Shown in pieces: positions 60,079 to 64,000 of a DNA stretch of 64,000 bases. The first letter of the stretch is position 1. Every line of letters starts with the position of its first letter. A program made the translations under genes and the position numbers. The notes under the pieces were generated by a model, which saw nothing but the letters and a program-made list of their open reading frames with translations, did no database searches and was not told the origin of the DNA. The DNA is from Rotaria socialis (Eukaryota > Rotifera > Eurotatoria > Philodinida > Philodinidae), in the NCBI GenBank assembly GCA_905331475.1, contig CAJNYU010000560.1:62001-126000 (forward strand), written 5' to 3'.

Positions 60079-62879
60079 ATGTCACGAAAAAATTTACGAC
60101 GATCAGGTGGTGCACAAATTGAAGAAACAGCAGGACCTCAAGGAATGGAAACGTAAGAAGCAGCAAAACCATTCTATAATCAATATGTAATTCGTTTCGT
60201 TTTAGAGCCGATAGCCTTTGTTCTCAAAGACAAATATCCGATGTATGTGAAGCAGCCGGTCTTTCTGATCAAGGTGTAGGTAAAGGAAGTGTTAATGACA
60301 TTGGATCTGTTCAACAACAAGGTGGCGAAGGTATTGCTGAAGAAGCAACAGGTGCAGGTGATGAACAAAACGAAGGACAATTATCATCGTCATCATCAAA
60401 TCCATCAGTAGCAAGTGTAGCTAAAGCTATTCCAACCAACGAGGCAGATATGTTGTGTACAACAATTGAGAATGTTTCACATGTACGATTTGAATGGACT
60501 GTAGAAGATTTTTATCCACAAATGTACGCAAGAAAGTCGATATGTATCTTCTTTAATTCCATGTTTTGTTTTTCATTTGTCAAGGTATGAATGTGGTGAT
60601 ATGATTCAAAGTGAAGAATTTCCACCATATGACTTGCAAAAGGAATTCTGGACACTACGTCTCTATCCAAAAGGTCATCAACGTTTATCAAAGGAACAAC
60701 AAAATCAACCATCAACAGGTGGTGCTTCAACAACTGATGATGATTCAACAACACAATTCTATTTATCATTGTGTCCATCTCATGTTGCATCTCAACACCC
60801 ATCGAATGCTTCTACAGGTACAGCAAATGGACAAGGATCAAATAATCCAAATCATATTGCATCGTCATTGATGAATACATCGTCACGTCAACTTCAAGTT
60901 TACTTTCGGGCTCTAATCAATTTTTCCAACCCACAAGTAGAATCATATTTTAGAGTGAAAAAAAATATATTTGTAAGGAAAATATTTTTATTTTTAGGGT
61001 CGTATATTTCATACTGAAACTGTTCATGATTGCGGTGGTAATATAACTGACGAACTAGTTATTATGAAAATGTCACGAGCTCTGTGTGAACAACTATACA
61101 AAGATTCCAAAGATCATTTAATAATAAGCATTGAATTAATGTCTATTGATGACATAGCTAAGCGTAGTATGAAGACAAGCACATCGAAAATGGTTGAAGG
61201 TTCCTCACGTGTTGTATCAAAAGTGATGAAAATGAAATTACGGTGGAAAATTGAAAAATTCTCAACTTTGGTTAATGAATCGCCAAATAATAGTTTTATT
61301 GAGTCGTGTGAATTTACATTTAATAAACAACGACCAGGTAATGTAACAAACATTCAGACAGCTGCACCAGAACAAACTGGTGATGATGATGAACAAATGA
61401 CAAATGGTGCTAATACAAATGAAAATAAAGCAGCAGCAACGACGACGACAACAACAACAACACCGCAAAATGATATTCCACCTCATCAATGGTCTCTTAT
61501 ACTTTATCCAAGTGGTAAAACTGAACGTTTCAAAGAATCATTATCAGTCTTTTTGGAACATACGTTTGGTCCAAGTGTTCGTGTCGTTATTCGTTTTTCA
61601 CTTATTGATGCACGTGGGCGTCGTGTCAATACTAAACAATTACCATCGCATGTGTTAGCACCGGGCGAACGTTGGGGTGTTGGTGATTTTATTAAACATT
61701 CAACATTATTACAAGCTCAGCAACAATTATTTCCAGGTAATGAACTTCGTTTATATTGTCAAATTAAGATTCTTGAACGACAATCGATTGATGAACGAAA
61801 ATATATTTCACGACCATTGGTTGCATTGCCACGTACAAGTTTAAATAAACCAAGCGCAACCGCATCGATTAGTGAAGATCCAGCAACATATTGGCCAACA
61901 TTATTCTATACAGCTTATTTAGAAAAACGTATGTGTGATATGTACTTACGATGTGGAAATGAATTATATAGCGTTCACAAACTTATTCTTGGTCTTCGTT
62001 CCAATGTACTTGCACGAATGATAAAAGAAAAAGAAACTGCAACAGTTCATCCAACAGCTGTTAGTCCACCGGCTAAACCAACGTAAGTTTACCAATAGGA
62101 GGAAACGGAATAAATTTAAGTTATTATTATTATTTTCAGTCGTCATGGTAAACGTGCAACTGCTTCCACAGCTAACACGACTAGCGAAAGTATGGAAACA
62201 GAAACACAAGGAGCTACTGGTGCTGAAGATTCATCACTTCTTACAATCGATATTAATGATATTGATCGGAAAACAATTCTCTTCTTTCTTGAATATGTGT
62301 ATACGGGTGGTATTAAAAAATTGGGTGTACCAGGTGCTGGTATCTCGCACACACTTGTCATCGATTTATTAACAATTGCGGCTAATTATGAAATGCCTGA
62401 TTTGAAAACTTATGCTGAATATTATCTTAAAGATATTATTCGTGTTGATAATGCTTGGTACGTAAATTTGTTTTTCTATTTTGTTGTGCGATACGGTTGG
62501 ATACTTAATGACAATATCTTGTATGGAGAAAAATATTGTTTACTTGAGCCATTTTCTCGAGAAATGAATACGATCGTTGTATTTTTCATACGAGTTTGTA
62601 TCTAAGATCAGTTGACTGATGATATTGTTTTTGTCTGTTTAGTGAATTGCTCATGTTAAGTGATAATATGAAATCGGAAATGTTGAAACAAACAACATGT
62701 GATTATATTGCAAATAATTTAGGCAATGTTATGGAAACAACAGTAAGATTTTTGTTTGCTTGTTGATATTCGAATATTTAATTAATATTATTGATGTATA
62801 GGGTTGGACTGAACTCAAGGCAAAACAACCGGATTTAATTGATACAATTCTTAAATCATGTTTACTTTTACGTAAATAA
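60079..62879 (+). CDS. MATH-BTB protein with two MATH-like regions (SPOP-related Cullin-3 adaptor type)
   Basis: Seven exons (60079-60152, 60206-60523, 60585-60936, 60998-62082, 62140-62457, 62643-62742, 62802-62879) sum to 2325 nt, 774 aa, in phase. After a ~110-residue Gly/Ser/Gln-rich leader comes a first MATH fold (VRFEWTVEDFYPQM, FWTLRLYPKGH, QLQVYFRALINF). A second follows (LRWKIEKFSTLVNESPNNS, HQWSLILYPSG, VRVVIRFSLIDARGRRVNT, GERWGVGDFIKHSTLL, GNELRLYCQIKI). The BTB domain begins MCDMYLRCGNELYSVHKLIL and contains a ~70-residue Thr/Pro insert before FFLEYVYTGGI; a BACK-like helix set (LLTIAANYEMPDLKTYAEYYL) ends the protein. Both MATH regions have long low-complexity inserts. SPOP-type proteins recruit substrates through MATH to Cullin-3 via BTB; two MATH copies in one chain is unusual. 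Confidence 0.88.
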
Positions 62880-63235
62880 AAATTTTAAGGGAAATACAGA
62901 AAAGACTTCGTTTTTCATTTTTTTTGTTTTTTTTTCTGTTTATGTGTTGAACATAGTTCATGTGTTATATTATTTCCTCTAGTGCTTGTAAAACATTTTT
63001 TTGCTTGGTATTGTCACATTTGTACATGTGTTTGAGATTGTATTCATAAAAACAAACAAAAACAAGAAACAACAGAATATTTTTTTTTTATTCTGTTGTT
63101 TATGTGTCGTGTTGTTTTTTGTATATGTTCATTATTTCTGCTGTCGCTATTCGTATGAAATAAAATCTATTACAAAATGAATATATGTGTATGTATGTAT
63201 GTATAAAGTATTAAAATGTGTTTAACATTTTCTAG
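62880..63235. other. intergenic between MATH-BTB and MCM3
   Basis: 356 bp with T-rich runs and a short TATG microsatellite at ~63182-63203. A pyrimidine tract with CTAG immediately precedes the MCM3 ATG, suggesting an acceptor for an untranslated or trans-spliced leader. Confidence 0.5.
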
Positions 63236-64000
63236 ATGGTCGATCCAATTGACGAACAACGTTTACGTACAATTCAACGAGAATATTTAGATTTTCTTGA
63301 TGATGGTGTAAGCTGTGATTTGCGTAGTTTATTTTTCGATTTTTCCTAATCGTGTATTATTGTTATGTAGGAAGATGAAGGTGTTTATCAAGATAAATTA
63401 AAAATGTTAATTGCCAATGATGAGTCACGTTTAATTGTTAACATAAATGATTTACGTCGAAAAAATCCACGACGAACAAAAGCGTATGTTTGTCATTGAA
63501 TATGGGAGACATTTTTTTTACAAGCTGTCTATGATATTTAGTTTACAAGATAATGCTTTTGAAGAATTAATGTGTTTTCAACGTGCAATTCGTGAACTTA
63601 TTTCGGCAACTGATGCAATTTATGCTAAACAATTTGAAGAATTTTTTATTGGACTTGAAGGAAGGTTTGTACTTTTTTCTTTTTCATAAGAATTCATCTG
63701 TTTGCTATGAGTATAATCTTCGTTTTGTAGTTTTGGTGCTTTTCATTTATCACCACGTACGATTAATTCATCATTTATTGGAAAAATTGTTTGTGTTGAA
63801 GGCATCGTAAATAAATGTAGGATTTTGAATTAATTAGAAAAAATATTTATCTACTGATTGTTTTTTCTTTCAAGGTTCATTAATTCGACCAAAAGTAACT
63901 CGAAGTGTTCATTTTTGTCCAAATACAAAAAAATTTATGGAACGACGATATGCTGATATGACATCACTGGAAGCCTTTCCAACATCTTCAGTCTATCCAA
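63236..64000 (+). CDS. MCM3: MCM3 replicative helicase subunit, 5' part
   Basis: MCM3 is one of six subunits of the MCM2-7 helicase that unwinds DNA at replication origins. Five exons are visible: 63236-63307, 63371-63483, 63542-63664, 63731-63816 and 63875 to the window edge, all in phase. The protein starts [20 protein letters not shown]. It continues with [86 protein letters not shown] and [20 protein letters not shown]. These track the MCM3 N-terminal domain closely and distinguish it from other MCMs. The OB-fold continuation and AAA+ domain lie beyond the window. Confidence 0.95.

Noticed and set aside
1..64000. tRNA, rRNA, CRISPR arrays and bacterial-type operons
   Set aside because: No cloverleaf with A and B boxes, no rRNA segments and no spaced direct-repeat arrays were seen; the window is eukaryotic throughout.

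Overview
This is a eukaryotic, animal-type window. It is strongly AT-rich, and its genes are split by many short GT-AG introns, mostly about 50-80 bp with a few of 0.4-1.9 kb. The gene set is metazoan: mitoferrin, NAP1, HAPSTR1 (C16orf72), TTLL6-type polyglutamylase, ARMC3, an OSR1/SPAK kinase, a rhodopsin-class GPCR, MATH-BTB and MCM3. Short introns, compact spacing and a FLYWCH-bearing transposon fit a rotifer, most likely a bdelloid. That assignment is inference; no rRNA or mitochondrial marker is present to settle it.

Layout. 0-11.6 kb: the 3' end of a GT31 glycosyltransferase, a 928-aa TPR-SET methyltransferase on the minus strand, two unrecognised single-exon genes (one a Cys-rich membrane protein), and a five-exon lactate-dehydrogenase homologue that has lost active-site residues and gained a ~130-aa insert. 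11.8-16.8 kb: a transposon nest made of a hAT-like element with an 8-bp target duplication, a decayed Ty3/gypsy pol fragment interrupted by a ~300-bp TA-flanked MITE, a MULE-like element carrying a FLYWCH reading frame, and an LTR-like segment. 17.4-25.6 kb: mitoferrin, NAP1 and HAPSTR1. 28-34.2 kb: TTLL6-type ligase. 34.2-41.3 kb: gene-poor, with a small coiled-coil gene and a doubtful coding remnant. 41.3-51.5 kb: ARMC3, a small BTB/T1 protein and a GPCR. 51.5-57 kb: gene-poor, with a MITE nested in a second MITE. 57-64 kb: OSR1/SPAK-type kinase, a DUF2177 membrane protein, a double-MATH BTB protein and the 5' part of MCM3.

The genes are not an operon and mostly do unrelated housekeeping, ciliary (TTLL6, ARMC3), signalling and replication jobs. 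Three gene pairs are divergent over short intergenic stretches: TPR-SET with the membrane protein (267 bp), NAP1 with HAPSTR1 (532 bp) and the kinase with DUF2177 (251 bp). Exon models below were built by hand from splice signals and reading phase. Models whose exon lengths sum to a multiple of three are stated as such. I found no evidence of a novel multi-gene system. The most unusual items are the LDH-like pseudoenzyme, the NAP1 Gly/His tail, the DUF2177 gene and the two nested MITE insertions that share one terminal repeat.
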